Shown: positions 8,142 through 16,347, counted from the first letter of the stretch. The stretch: DNA of 64,000 nt from Duganella sp. CF458 (GCF_900113115.1 NZ_FOOF01000023.1:25328-89327); one strand, 5' to 3'. Notes: generated by a model from the sequence alone, not told the origin. Numbers and translations are program-made.

Positions 8142-9040
8142 CAAAGATCTCCGGCAAGTAAGGGGTGCTGGGAGGTAAAGGCAGCCAGGTGCTCCAGCAA
8201 GGCGCGCACGCGGGCCGGCAGGTAGCGCTGCTGCGACCAGACGGCGTAGACGCTGCGTTCGCGCGAGGTCCAGCCGGGCAACAGCCGCACCAAGGCGCCC
8301 GACTCCAGGCTGGCGTGGCATTGCAGTTCTGGCGCAAGGACAATTCCGAGGCCCGCCTCCGCCATCATCACCGCCAATCGTACTTCATTGACGCGCACGC
8401 GCGGATCAGGGTGCAGCACGAACTGGGCTCCGCTTCCGGGGTCCTGCAGATGCCATTCGCGCAAAGGCAGTGTGGCGATGGTGGAGTGGCCTTCCAGTTC
8501 CTTCATATTGCGCGGAGTGCCGTTTCGGGCAAGGTAGGCGGGCGACGCGGCCAATACCAGCCTTACATCGCCAAGCCTGCGCTGCGTCAGCGTGGAATCG
8601 GCCATTGCACCGATGCGGATCGCCAGGTCGGCGCCGCTGCCGACCAGGTCCTGAACTTCATTGGACAGTTCCAGTTCGAGCCGCACGCGGGGAAATTGCT
8701 CGAGGAAGCTGGCCCAGGCCGGCGCCAGGATCTCGCTGGCAAAATTCACGGGGGCCAGCACACGGATCGTGCCTTCCACGGCGCCCAGCGTAGCGTCGAG
8801 CCGGAGGGTGGCCTGGCGCAGGGCCTGTACCAAGGGCCGGCATTGCTCGTAATACTGGGTCCCCTCCGCCGTCAGCATGGTGCGGCGCGCACTGCGATGC
8901 AGGAGCCGGTAGCCCAAGCCGGCCTCCAGCTTCTGCAGGCGGCGCGTGACGGTGGCGCTGGGCAAGCCTTCCTTCTCGGCGGCGGCGTTCAGGCTGCCCG
9001 CTTCGACGATGGCGATGAATAAGGCAAGGTCATCGAGCAT
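8141..9040 (-). CDS. LysR-family transcriptional regulator
   Basis: A 299-residue LTTR. The N-terminal winged HTH spans residues 1-60 (LDDLALFIAIVEAGSLNAAAEKEGLPSATVTRRLQKLE), followed by the effector-binding domain with RVLAPVNFAS and the typical LPLREWHL region. Its sequence is close to the group of LTTRs that regulate neighbouring small membrane or oxidoreductase genes. The ATG at 9040 is chosen because it matches the standard MLDDLALF start; the ORF runs 17 codons further upstream through the operator. Divergent from the DUF2798 gene, which is its likely target, and coupled to the downstream exported protein. Confidence 0.92.
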   Translation of the reverse strand: MLDDLALFIAIVEAGSLNAAAEKEGLPSATVTRRLQKLEAGLGYRLLHRSARRTMLTAEGTQYYEQCRPLVQALRQATLRLDATLGAVEGTIRVLAPVNFASEILAPAWASFLEQFPRVRLELELSNEVQDLVGSGADLAIRIGAMADSTLTQRRLGDVRLVLAASPAYLARNGTPRNMKELEGHSTIATLPLREWHLQDPGSGAQFVLHPDPRVRVNEVRLAVMMAEAGLGIVLAPELQCHASLESGALVRLLPGWTSRERSVYAVWSQQRYLPARVRALLEHLAAFTSQHPLLAGDL

Positions 9041-9063
9041 GATTCCATTTTCGGAATTGGAGA

Positions 9064-9075
9064 TTGAAATTTCAA
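9064..9075. promoter_or_regulatory. Palindromic operator candidate for the divergent LysR regulator
   Basis: A perfect 12-bp palindrome TTGAAATTTCAA lies between the LysR start (9040) and the DUF2798 start (9139). Flanking GAG/CTC extends the symmetry with a one-base bulge. LTTR sites are commonly AT-rich dyads in such divergent promoters. Confidence 0.55.
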
Positions 9076-9138
9076 CTCTAGTGTACTCCAACGGAATTGA
9101 CTACGCTGGAGGCAATGACCAATTAGCTGGAGAACACC

Positions 9139-9366
9139 ATGACAGACCTGCGTACCCGGATGATTTTTGCGGCCCTGATGTCGTTCCTGATGACCGTCAT
9201 CATGAGCGGCTGGATTACTTTCCTGAATGTCGGGCTCACGACGGAATATGCCGCGCGTTGGGGACACGCCTTCCTTGCCGCCTGGCCGGCAGCCTTTTTC
9301 GCCGTGATGACGATCGCCCCGATGGTGCAGCGCGCAAGCCTGCGCCTCGCCGCCGCACTACGCTAG
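9139..9366 (+). CDS. DUF2798 family small membrane protein
   Basis: A 75-residue protein with two hydrophobic segments (about residues 8-30 and 42-62) and the DUF2798 hallmarks LMSFLMTVIMSGWITFLNVG and the AFLAAWPAAFFAV segment with APMV. A GGAG element lies 8 nt before the ATG. It is divergent from the LysR gene, with the palindromic operator between them, so LysR control is likely. Function unknown. Confidence 0.82.
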   Translation: MTDLRTRMIFAALMSFLMTVIMSGWITFLNVGLTTEYAARWGHAFLAAWPAAFFAVMTIAPMVQRASLRLAAALR

Positions 9367-9370
9367 AGCC

Positions 9371-9394
9371 CGTGTCCCACCATGGTGGGACACG
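9371..9394. repeat. Perfect 24-bp palindrome between convergent genes
   Basis: Positions 9371-9382 (CGTGTCCCACCA) are the exact reverse complement of 9383-9394 (TGGTGGGACACG), with no loop. AGCC upstream and GGCT downstream extend the symmetry after short gaps. It sits between the convergent DUF2798 (ends 9366) and pseudouridine synthase (ends 9413) genes. No U-tract follows on either strand, so it is either a U-less terminator or a copy of an intergenic palindromic repeat. Confidence 0.7.
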
Positions 9395-9412
9395 AACTCG
9401 GCTTTAGTGGGA

Positions 9413-10096
9413 TTAGAAGCGCTCGTAGCCTTGGAGGTAGCGCCATTCGCCGGGCTGCAGGCCGGCCATGGAAATGCGGCCGATGCGTTGACGCTTGACG
9501 GCGGTGGCCTCCAGGCCAACGTCGGCGCATAGCTTGGCGACCAGGGCTGGCTTGGGCGGCTTCACAGCGAAACGCAGGCGGTGCTCGTTTTGCCAACTTA
9601 CTTTGCCGGCGCCTTGATTGAGCAGCGTGAGGCCGTTGTCGGCAATCTCGCCTTCCACATCGACGATCAATTCCTGTTCGACAGTGGCGCCTTCATCCAC
9701 CAATTTGCGAGCGATGCGGAAGTCTTGCGTGAACACGAACAGGCCGCTGGCCTGCTTGTCCAGCGCCAGGCACGCCGTCAGATTGCGCAGGTGGCGCTTG
9801 AGGAAGCGGATGCGCTGGGCGTCCTTGCTGCGGGCTTCCGGCTGGAGGCAGGCCAGTGCGTCGGCGCCCGCTGGCTTGTTCAGGAGGATCGTGACTGGCG
9901 CGATGTCGAGCAGGGTTGCGTCGGGCGAGAGCACAACTTGTTGGCCGGGTGCGACGCGCGCGCCTGGTTCTTCGACAAGTTCGCCGTCAACTGTGACGTA
10001 GGCGCCTTCGATGTAGTTTTCCGCTTCGCGGCGCGAGCATGGAACCATGTCCGCCACGCGCTTGGCGAGGCGGATGGTGTTGTCTTCGTTGTTCAT
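9413..10096 (-). CDS. rRNA pseudouridine synthase, RsuA/RluB/RluE/RluF family
   Basis: A 227-residue enzyme isomerising uridine to pseudouridine in rRNA. An N-terminal S4 RNA-binding domain spans about residues 6-60 (RLAKRVADMVPCSRREAENYIEGAYVTVDG). The catalytic domain has the catalytic Asp in ALDKQASGLFVFT (D113) and the substrate loop HRLRFAVKPPK. Which of RluB, RluF or RsuA it corresponds to cannot be settled; the short linker and SRREAE start look RluF-like. Its ATG shares one base with the stop of the threonine aldolase gene (TAATG). It is the last gene of the extended isc transcription unit. Confidence 0.88.
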   Translation of the reverse strand: MNNEDNTIRLAKRVADMVPCSRREAENYIEGAYVTVDGELVEEPGARVAPGQQVVLSPDATLLDIAPVTILLNKPAGADALACLQPEARSKDAQRIRFLKRHLRNLTACLALDKQASGLFVFTQDFRIARKLVDEGATVEQELIVDVEGEIADNGLTLLNQGAGKVSWQNEHRLRFAVKPPKPALVAKLCADVGLEATAVKRQRIGRISMAGLQPGEWRYLQGYERF

Positions 10097-11160
10097 TATT
10101 GCTTGAAGTAGTGGGCGAAAACGGCGGCGACGTGTTCAAGGTCGGCGCGCGTTACGTCCAGGTGGGTCACAAGGCGCAATGTCGGCGCCATCGAAACGCG
10201 GATGCGTTCCGCTGCCAGCGCGGAGTTCAGGCCTTCGCAGGCTTCGCGCGGCATGGTGACGAACAGGATGTTCGTGTGCGGCACGCTGACTTGCAGCACG
10301 CCGATCTTCGCCAGTTCGGCAGCCAGCCAGCTGGCGTTGGCGTGGTCTTCGGCCAGGCGTTGGACGTTGTTCTGCAGGGCATACAGGCCCGCGGCGGCGA
10401 TCACGCCGGCTTGGCGCATGCCGCCACCCAGCATTTTCCGCCAGCGCTTGCCCTGCTCGATCAGTTCCCGGCTGCCGCACAGGACGGAGCCGACCGGGGC
10501 GCCGAGGCCTTTGCTCAGGCAGACGGATACGCTGTCGAAGCCTTTCACGGCCTCTTGCAGGGTGGTGCCTTGCTTGACTGCGGCGTTGCAGACGCGCGCT
10601 CCGTCAAGGTGCGTGGCCAGGCCGCGTGCGTGCGCTAAGCGGGTGGCTTGTGCAAGGTACTGCTGCGGCAGGACTTTTCCGCCGATGGTGTTTTCCAGTG
10701 CCAGCAGCCTGGTACGGGCGAAGTGGAAGTCGTGCGGCTTGATGGCGGCTTCGATGTCTTGCAGGGCGATGCTGCCGTCGGGCTGGTTGGTGAGCGGCTG
10801 GGGCTGGATGCTGCCGAGGACCGCTGCGCCGCCACCTTCGTATTTGTAGGTGTGGGCTTCCTGGCCGACCAGGTATTCGTCTCCCCTGCCGCAGTGGGCC
10901 AACAGGGCGATCAGGTTGGTTTGCGTGCCGCTGGGTGCGAACAGGGCGGCTTCGTAACCGAAGAGTTCCGCGGCGTAGGCTTGCAGGGCGTTGACGGTCG
11001 GATCGTCGCCGTACACGTCGTCGCCCACCTGCGCGGTGAACATCGCTTCGCGCATCGCGGCGCTCGGGTGTGTAACGGTGTCGCTGCGCAGGTCGATCCA
11101 GCGCTCGCCGTCAGCGGCGAGCGGAGTCGACCCTGCGCCGGCGGGATAGCCGGTGCTCAC
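10096..11160 (-). CDS. ltaE: Low-specificity L-threonine aldolase
   Basis: PLP enzyme of the fold-type I beta-eliminating lyase family that cleaves L-threonine or L-allo-threonine to glycine and acetaldehyde. The 354-residue sequence has the conserved start WIDLRSDTVTHPS, the GDDVYGDDPTV segment, APSGTQTN, the HLDGAR Asp, and the PLP lysine K217 in CLSKGLGAPVGS. The start is a GTG at 11160 whose bases overlap the upstream methyltransferase stop (GTGA). Compared with E. coli LtaE there is a roughly 20-residue N-terminal extension before the conserved DLRSDTV; no internal start fits better. Confidence 0.92.
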   Translation of the reverse strand: MSTGYPAGAGSTPLAADGERWIDLRSDTVTHPSAAMREAMFTAQVGDDVYGDDPTVNALQAYAAELFGYEAALFAPSGTQTNLIALLAHCGRGDEYLVGQEAHTYKYEGGGAAVLGSIQPQPLTNQPDGSIALQDIEAAIKPHDFHFARTRLLALENTIGGKVLPQQYLAQATRLAHARGLATHLDGARVCNAAVKQGTTLQEAVKGFDSVSVCLSKGLGAPVGSVLCGSRELIEQGKRWRKMLGGGMRQAGVIAAAGLYALQNNVQRLAEDHANASWLAAELAKIGVLQVSVPHTNILFVTMPREACEGLNSALAAERIRVSMAPTLRLVTHLDVTRADLEHVAAVFAHYFKQ

Positions 11161-12083
11161 GGCGCCACCTCGGCGTCCGAAGGCACAGCGGCGGGCGCGC
11201 CGGTGTAGAAGCGTTCGCCCATTTCGTCGAGGCCGATGGTGGACAGCACTTCCTTCAATCGCTCGGCAGGCTTTCGGCGCGGCAGGTTCTTGTACGTGGC
11301 TACGATCAGCTCATTCTTCATCGAGTGCTCCCAGCCGACGAGCTCAGTGACGGTGACCTGGTAGCCGTGCGATTCCAGTTGCAGGCAGCGCAGCACGTTG
11401 GTGATCTGGCTGCCGAATTCACGGGTGTGAATCGGGTGGCGCCACAATTCGGTCAGTACGTTCTTGCCCAGCGAGGAGCCTTTGTTCTTGCGTAGCACGG
11501 ATGCGACTTCGGCCTGGCAGCATGGCACCAGCACGATGTGCTTGGCCTTCTTCTTCAGCGCGAAATCGATGGCATCGTCGGTGGCGGTATTGCAGGCGTG
11601 CAGTGCGGTGACGATGTCGATCTGCTCCGGCAGTTGGTCGGAGGTGGTCGATTCAGCCACCGACAGCGGCAGGAAGCTCATGCCAGGGAACTCGAATTTG
11701 CGCGCCAGTTCTTCGGAGCGTGCGACCAGCTCTTCGCGCGTTTCGATGCCGTAGATGTGCGAGTCGTCGCCCAGGGCCTTGAAGAACAGGTCGTAGATGA
11801 TGAAGCCGAGGTAGGACTTCCCTGCCCCATGATCGACCAGCGAGACCGAGCCCTTGGCCGAACGCACGTCGTTCAGCAGCGGTTCGATGAACTGGTACAG
11901 GTGGTAGACCTGTTTCAGCTTGCGGCGGCTGTCCTGATTCAGTTTGCCGTCGCGGGTCAGGATATGCAGTTCCTGCAGCAGCGCGACCGATTGGCCGGGC
12001 TTGACCTCCGGGATGTCGGTGACGGTGGTTGGCAGCGGCGCCGGTGCCGGCCTGGCGCCGGTTGCGGCCTTACTGCGCTTCAT
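11157..12083 (-). CDS. SAM-dependent methyltransferase, Methyltransf_32 (PF13679) type
   Basis: A 308-residue protein. A roughly 100-residue helical N-terminal part (EVKPGQSVALLQELH, RRKLKQVYHLYQF) precedes a Rossmann domain with SAM motif I VDHGAGKSYLGFIIYDLFF, the TALHACNTATD motif and the LVPCCQAEV motif. These three together are diagnostic of the PF13679 group, whose bacterial targets are unknown. The ORF is open to 12254 in the iscX region, but the ATG at 12083 starts sensible coding sequence; it overlaps the end of iscX by 14 nt. Co-transcribed with isc genes and ltaE. Confidence 0.85.
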   Translation of the reverse strand: MKRSKAATGARPAPAPLPTTVTDIPEVKPGQSVALLQELHILTRDGKLNQDSRRKLKQVYHLYQFIEPLLNDVRSAKGSVSLVDHGAGKSYLGFIIYDLFFKALGDDSHIYGIETREELVARSEELARKFEFPGMSFLPLSVAESTTSDQLPEQIDIVTALHACNTATDDAIDFALKKKAKHIVLVPCCQAEVASVLRKNKGSSLGKNVLTELWRHPIHTREFGSQITNVLRCLQLESHGYQVTVTELVGWEHSMKNELIVATYKNLPRRKPAERLKEVLSTIGLDEMGERFYTGAPAAVPSDAEVAP

Positions 12084-12267
12084 CGATCCACGCCTGCTGG
12101 ATGGCTTCCAGTACCTTTTCGCCGCCGCGCTTATGGTCGTCGTCGAAGCCGTCCAGGTCGACGATCCAGTTGTGCAGGTCGACAAAGCGCACGGTGGTCG
12201 GGTCGACGTCCGGGAACTTGTCGTACAGGGCTTCGGCAATCGCCGTGACATCACTCCATTTCAGCAT
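12070..12267 (-). CDS. iscX: Fe-S cluster assembly protein IscX
   Basis: A 65-residue acidic protein that binds IscS and iron and modulates cluster assembly. The signature runs through MLKWSDVTAIAEALYD, DPTTVRFVDLHNWIVDL and the HKRGGEKVLEAIQQAW segment. It follows fdx by 13 nt and overlaps the methyltransferase gene. Its place as the last recognised isc gene is as in E. coli. Confidence 0.95.
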   Translation of the reverse strand: MLKWSDVTAIAEALYDKFPDVDPTTVRFVDLHNWIVDLDGFDDDHKRGGEKVLEAIQQAWIDEAQ

Positions 12268-12280
12268 GGTGCACCTCGGC

Positions 12281-12622
12281 TCAGTGGCCGCCTTCGCTGG
12301 CGTGGTTGATCGTGTACTTCGGAATTTCGATGACCAGGTCTTCGTCCGCCACGATGGACTGGCAGGACAGGCGCGAGCAGGCTTCCAGGCCCCAGGCTTT
12401 GTCCAGTAGGTCTTCTTCCGTGTCGGTCGCTTCGTTCAGCGAATTGAAGCCTTCACGCACCAGCACGTGGCAAGTGGTGCAGGCGCAGGATTTCTCGCAG
12501 GCGTGTTCGATGTGGATGTCGTTTTCCAGCAGGACGTCGCACACGGACTTCCCTGCTTCGGTTTCGATCACGGCGCCTTCGGGGCACAGCTTGGCATGCG
12601 GCAGGATGACGATTTGTGGCAC
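12281..12622 (-). CDS. fdx: ISC-type [2Fe-2S] ferredoxin
   Basis: A 113-residue adrenodoxin-type ferredoxin that donates electrons during Fe-S cluster assembly on IscU. Cluster ligands follow C42-X5-C48-X2-C51 and C87; additional Cys at 46 and 82 are as in other ISC ferredoxins. The N-terminal MPQIVILPHAKLCPEG matches the ISC group rather than plant-type ferredoxins. It lies 17 nt after hscA. Confidence 0.96.
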   Translation of the reverse strand: MPQIVILPHAKLCPEGAVIETEAGKSVCDVLLENDIHIEHACEKSCACTTCHVLVREGFNSLNEATDTEEDLLDKAWGLEACSRLSCQSIVADEDLVIEIPKYTINHASEGGH

Positions 12623-12639
12623 TTCTATTCCTCAGTCAA

Positions 12640-14520
12640 TTAAACAACCTGGTCCAGCGTCTTGCCGGCCAGTGCGCTGCGCACGCTGCGGTCCATGCGG
12701 CGCGATGCGAATTCTTCGGTGCCCTGGGCCAGGGCTTCGTAGGCGGCTTTTACCGCGTAGTGGTCGGCTTCGCCGCTGCCGGATTTCACCAGCATGTCCA
12801 TGGTGGTGGCCATCAGGGCGTTGATGGCGGCGCGCTCGTCGTCGTTCAGCAGGTTGCCGTCTTCGTCCAGCGCGGACTGGGTGGCCAGCATGATGCGCTC
12901 GGCTTCCACCTGTTCTTCGCGCAAAGCGCGGGCTTTCATGTCGGCTTCCGCTTCGGTGTGCGATTCGGACAGCATGCGCGCCACGTCGTCGTCGCCCAGG
13001 CCGTACGAAGGCTTGACCGTGATCGAAGCTTCCACATTGGAGCGCAGTTCGCGCGCGGAGACCGACAGCAGGCCGTCGGCGTCCACCTGGTAGGTGATGC
13101 GGATGCGCGCAGCGCCGGCCGCCATGGGCGGGATGCCGCGCAGTTCAAAGCGGGCCAGCGAACGGCAGTCGCTGACCAGTTCGCGCTCGCCTTGCAGCAC
13201 GTGCACTGCCAGCGCGGTCTGGCCATCCTTGAAGGTGGTGAATTCCTGCGCGCGGGCGCATGGGATGGTCGAGTTGCGCGGAATGATCTTCTCGACCAGG
13301 CCGCCCATGGTCTCGATGCCCAGCGACAGCGGGATCACGTCCAGCAGCAGCCAGTCGTCGCCCGCGGCGCGGTTGCCGGCCAGCAGGTTGGCCTGGATCG
13401 CCGCGCCCAGCGCCACCACCTTGTCCGGGTCGATGTTGGCGTGCGGGATGGTGTGGAAGTATTCGCCTACCGCGCGCTGCACGTGCGGCATGCGGGTGGC
13501 GCCGCCCACCATGACCACGCCGTCGATATCGTCGGCGTCGAGGCTGGCGTCGCGCAGGGCCTTCTTCACCGCGTTCATGGTCTTGGCAACCAGGTGCTTG
13601 GTGATGTCGGCGAAAATTTCAGGGGTGATGCGCTGGTGGACTTCTTCGCCCGAGCGCAGCATGGCGTCGATGGTTACTTCCGGCTTGGTCGACAGCAGCT
13701 CTTTCGCTTCGCGCGCTTTCACCATCAGGGTGGCGGTGTCTTCGTCGGACAACGGCGCGAGCTTTTCCTGCTCATGCACCCAGCAGAACAGGCGGTGGTC
13801 GAAGTCGTCGCCGCCCAGCGCGGAGTCGCCGCCGGTAGCCAGCACTTCAAACACGCCTTTGGACAGCTTCAGGATCGAGATGTCGAAAGTGCCGCCGCCC
13901 AGGTCGTACACGGCGAAGATGCCTTCGGAGCCGTTATCCAGGCCATAGGCGATTGCCGCGGCAGTCGGTTCGGACAGCAGGCGCAGAACGTTGATGCCGG
14001 CCAGTTGCGCCGCATCCTTGGTGGCCTGGCGCTGCGCTTCATCGAAGTATGCCGGCACGGTGATCACGGCGCCGACCAGGTCGTCGCCCAGCGAGTCTTC
14101 CGCGCGCTGGCGCAGGGTGGCCAGGATCTGGGCCGAGACTTCCACCGGCGATTTGACGCCGGCCACGGTCTTCAGCTGCACCATGCCGGGCGCATCGACG
14201 AAATCGTACGGCAGGTTCTCGGCGTAGGCGATGTCCTTCAGGCCGCGGCCCATGAAACGCTTGACCGAAACGATGGTGTTCTTCGGGTCGGTGGTCTGGT
14301 GGGCTTGCGCCTTGTAGCCGATGTTGGCATGGCCGTTCGGCAGGTAACGCACCACGGACGGCAGCAACGGGTGGCCTTCCTCGTCGTTCAGCACTTCAGG
14401 AATGCTGCTGCGGACGGTCGCGACCAGCGAATTGGTGGTGCCGAGGTCGATACCCACTGCCAGGCGGTGCTGGTGCGGGGCAGTCGACATGCCCGGTTCG
14501 GAAATCTGCAAAAGTGCCAT
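12640..14520 (-). CDS. hscA: Fe-S protein assembly chaperone HscA (Hsp70)
   Basis: A 626-residue specialised Hsp70 that, with HscB, recognises the LPPVK motif of IscU and drives cluster transfer. It starts MALLQISEPG, the HscA hallmark, then the ATPase motifs VGIDLGTTNSLVA (about 22-34) and VYDLGGGTFDIS, and the substrate-binding domain VIPLSLGIETMGG. Upstream, instead of directly following hscB, it is preceded by two unrelated low-GC ORFs ending 9 nt before its start. Confidence 0.96.
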   Translation of the reverse strand: MALLQISEPGMSTAPHQHRLAVGIDLGTTNSLVATVRSSIPEVLNDEEGHPLLPSVVRYLPNGHANIGYKAQAHQTTDPKNTIVSVKRFMGRGLKDIAYAENLPYDFVDAPGMVQLKTVAGVKSPVEVSAQILATLRQRAEDSLGDDLVGAVITVPAYFDEAQRQATKDAAQLAGINVLRLLSEPTAAAIAYGLDNGSEGIFAVYDLGGGTFDISILKLSKGVFEVLATGGDSALGGDDFDHRLFCWVHEQEKLAPLSDEDTATLMVKAREAKELLSTKPEVTIDAMLRSGEEVHQRITPEIFADITKHLVAKTMNAVKKALRDASLDADDIDGVVMVGGATRMPHVQRAVGEYFHTIPHANIDPDKVVALGAAIQANLLAGNRAAGDDWLLLDVIPLSLGIETMGGLVEKIIPRNSTIPCARAQEFTTFKDGQTALAVHVLQGERELVSDCRSLARFELRGIPPMAAGAARIRITYQVDADGLLSVSARELRSNVEASITVKPSYGLGDDDVARMLSESHTEAEADMKARALREEQVEAERIMLATQSALDEDGNLLNDDERAAINALMATTMDMLVKSGSGEADHYAVKAAYEALAQGTEEFASRRMDRSVRSALAGKTLDQVV

Positions 14521-14529
14521 TTATCTATT

Positions 14530-14958
14530 TCACGCCTTAGAAGGCTCTGTAGTACTCAAAAGACCATTTACAAACTGGTCAACATCAGAAGTCTTATGAC
14601 AGACAGCGTCCAACAGATGTTTTGTCTGTCGAGAGGCAGGAAACTCAAATACAACATCTCCACCATCATCCAACAAGGCAAGAACTGCGCGCTCCCGCCA
14701 GCCGGGCCTTTCGTCACGCCCAGTCAACGCCGAGAAACTCATCACTGCCGTTACACCAAGCCCTGGCAAATGGTAATAACGCTCACGATACAACGCCAAC
14801 CGCCGCCCTTGATACTCTGTTTCATAAAAGGCAGGGTATTGCGACTCCGTACCTTTAACGAGAGTCTCTGGGGCCGTCTCTTTTGACCACGCCAACTCGC
14901 CATTATGAGTCATTTCGAAGATCTTAAAGACTGCCTGATCGTACTTGTTTTCACTCAT
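14530..14958 (-). CDS. Unknown 142-aa protein inserted between hscB and hscA
   Basis: I do not recognise this gene. The protein is soluble by sequence, with an N-terminal KIFEMTHNGELAWSKE segment, then ESQYPAFYETEYQGRRLALYRERYY (beta-rich, aromatic), and a C-terminal helix (RQTKHLLDAVCHK). The layout resembles a small beta domain ending in an interaction helix; no catalytic motif stands out. Base composition is unlike its neighbours: 14581-14640 has 28 G+C of 60, whereas flanking hscA is clearly GC-rich. It overlaps the preceding ORF by ATGA and ends 9 nt before hscA, so it is translated as part of the isc operon. Lateral acquisition is inferred. Confidence 0.75.
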   Translation of the reverse strand: MSENKYDQAVFKIFEMTHNGELAWSKETAPETLVKGTESQYPAFYETEYQGRRLALYRERYYHLPGLGVTAVMSFSALTGRDERPGWRERAVLALLDDGGDVVFEFPASRQTKHLLDAVCHKTSDVDQFVNGLLSTTEPSKA

Positions 14959-15482
14959 TTGTTACTCCAAGTAGCGTCATCCAACTCATTTTCCAACGTG
15001 CGAACCAAGCCGCTCGCTTTCCCAAATATATCGAGAATCGCTTCCCGCGATGGCGAAGGCGCCCCAGCAAAATGAACAATCCAGACTTGCCAGAATCGTG
15101 GTTCAATTCCACCGCGACGCATTGCTGCGATCAAACTTTCTGCCGCCTCGTTCGCATCCCCCCGGGTTCTTCGCCGTGCAGACTTAGTATCGGCCCAAAG
15201 GTGATTCAGCGCCTCAGTTAACTGGGTTTGATACGCTTCCGGTTCGCCCAACCAGGCATTCAGCACCACCAGTGAGCCATCGATCTTTTCCATTAACCCG
15301 GGAATCGTGGCGCGGAACAGGTATCGCTTTTCGATTGCCTTCAGCTTCCAGACTGCGAAAAACGAAGCACCTGCACCAACAATCTTAAATACTTCTGCAA
15401 CCAACTTAAGCTTTTCGCCGTGTTGGAGCCAAAAGGCATCCAAATTGGGCAACAAAGCGCCAAACAATTGGCTGTCGGGCAT
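14955..15482 (-). CDS. Unknown 175-aa membrane protein inserted between hscB and hscA
   Basis: I do not recognise this gene. The protein starts with a short amphipathic segment, then one hydrophobic helix near residues 28-46 (VAEVFKIVGAGASFFAVWKL), a basic stop-transfer (KAIEKR), and a roughly 125-residue helical, mixed-charge cytoplasmic domain with RRRTRGDANEAAESLIAAMRRGG and a Trp-rich RFWQVWIVHF stretch. The ATG at 15482 shares one base with the hscB stop (TGATG); a TTG one codon earlier is less likely. G+C is again near 50%. Coupled at the 3' end to the 142-aa ORF by ATGA, so the two form a pair. Confidence 0.75.
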   Translation of the reverse strand: MPDSQLFGALLPNLDAFWLQHGEKLKLVAEVFKIVGAGASFFAVWKLKAIEKRYLFRATIPGLMEKIDGSLVVLNAWLGEPEAYQTQLTEALNHLWADTKSARRRTRGDANEAAESLIAAMRRGGIEPRFWQVWIVHFAGAPSPSREAILDIFGKASGLVRTLENELDDATWSNK

Positions 15483-16000
15483 CAAGCCTCCTCGATGATG
15501 GCAAACGTATGCTCTACCTCTTCCTTAAATTTCTCGATGAACATCATGGCGCGCACACCTTGCGCGACGGCGTGATAGTCACCGGCGTTGCAATGCTGTT
15601 CGATCTCCGCCAACTGGCCCTTGCGGGCGGCGCGCAACTGGCGGTCCAGCTTGTCGAGCAGATCGCCATCCTTGCCGGCGCGCGCTTCGGACAGCTCTTC
15701 ACGCCACTCCATCTGCTGCATCAGGAATTCCATCGGCATGGCCGTGTTGGATTCCATCTTCAAATCGACGCCATTCAGCTCGCACAGGTATTGCGCGCGC
15801 TTCTGCGGATTCTTCAGGGTCTGGTAAGCCTCGTTGGAACGGGTCGACCACTGCATGGCAACGCGCTTTTCGGCATCGGTGGCATTGACGAACTTGTCGG
15901 GATGGACGCGGCTCTGGACTTCGCGGTAGGCGGCGTCCAGGGCGCCCGTATCGACGGCGAACTGCTGGGGAAGCTGGAAGAGTTCGAAGTGGTTCTGCAC
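15482..16000 (-). CDS. hscB: Fe-S assembly J-domain co-chaperone HscB
   Basis: J-domain protein that stimulates HscA and delivers IscU. The J domain (about residues 1-75) carries the HPD motif (VHPDKF), followed by the C-terminal three-helix IscU-binding domain with MEFLMQQMEWRE. The ORF is open to 16039, but a GTG at 16000 yields MQNHFELFQLP, the conserved beta-proteobacterial HscB start, 4 nt after the iscA stop, so it is preferred over the ATG that overlaps iscA. 172 residues is normal. Confidence 0.93.
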   Translation of the reverse strand: MQNHFELFQLPQQFAVDTGALDAAYREVQSRVHPDKFVNATDAEKRVAMQWSTRSNEAYQTLKNPQKRAQYLCELNGVDLKMESNTAMPMEFLMQQMEWREELSEARAGKDGDLLDKLDRQLRAARKGQLAEIEQHCNAGDYHAVAQGVRAMMFIEKFKEEVEHTFAIIEEA

Positions 16001-16004
16001 GATA

Positions 16005-16328
16005 TTAAATGCGGAAGCTTTCGCCGCAGCCGCATGCATCCTTCTCGTTCGGGTTGTTGAACTTGAAGCCTTCGTTCAAGCCTTCGCGCGCGAAGTCCAG
16101 CTCGGTGCCGTCGATGTACGGCAGGCTTTTCGGGTCAACGAAGACCTTCACGCCGAACGACTCGAAGACGGAATCTTCCGCCGTCACTTCGTCCACGTAT
16201 TCCAGCTTGTAGGCCAGACCGGAGCAGCCGGTCGTGCGTACGCCAAAGCGCAGGCCAATGCCCTTTCCGCGACGCTCGATGTAGCGGTTGATATGCTTGG
16301 CTGCTTTTTCGGTCAGGGTGATTGCCAT
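16005..16328 (-). CDS. iscA: A-type iron-sulfur carrier IscA
   Basis: A 107-residue A-type carrier that accepts and passes Fe-S clusters or iron. The three invariant cysteines are C35 (TGCSG), C99 and C101 (ACGCGESF). It sits between iscU and hscB, 19 nt after the iscU stop, as in the canonical operon. Confidence 0.97.
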   Translation of the reverse strand: MAITLTEKAAKHINRYIERRGKGIGLRFGVRTTGCSGLAYKLEYVDEVTAEDSVFESFGVKVFVDPKSLPYIDGTELDFAREGLNEGFKFNNPNEKDACGCGESFRI

Positions 16329-16347
16329 TACTTCCTCCGAGCGCTGA

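Noticed and set aside
11157..12254. Longer start for the PF13679 methyltransferase
   Set aside because: The extra N-terminus is the iscX coding region in another frame (Ser/Thr/Arg low complexity).
12616..14886. 756-codon + strand ORF opposite hscA
   Set aside because: Mirror of hscA, low-complexity translation (QAVV, HRV-type repeats), no family resemblance.
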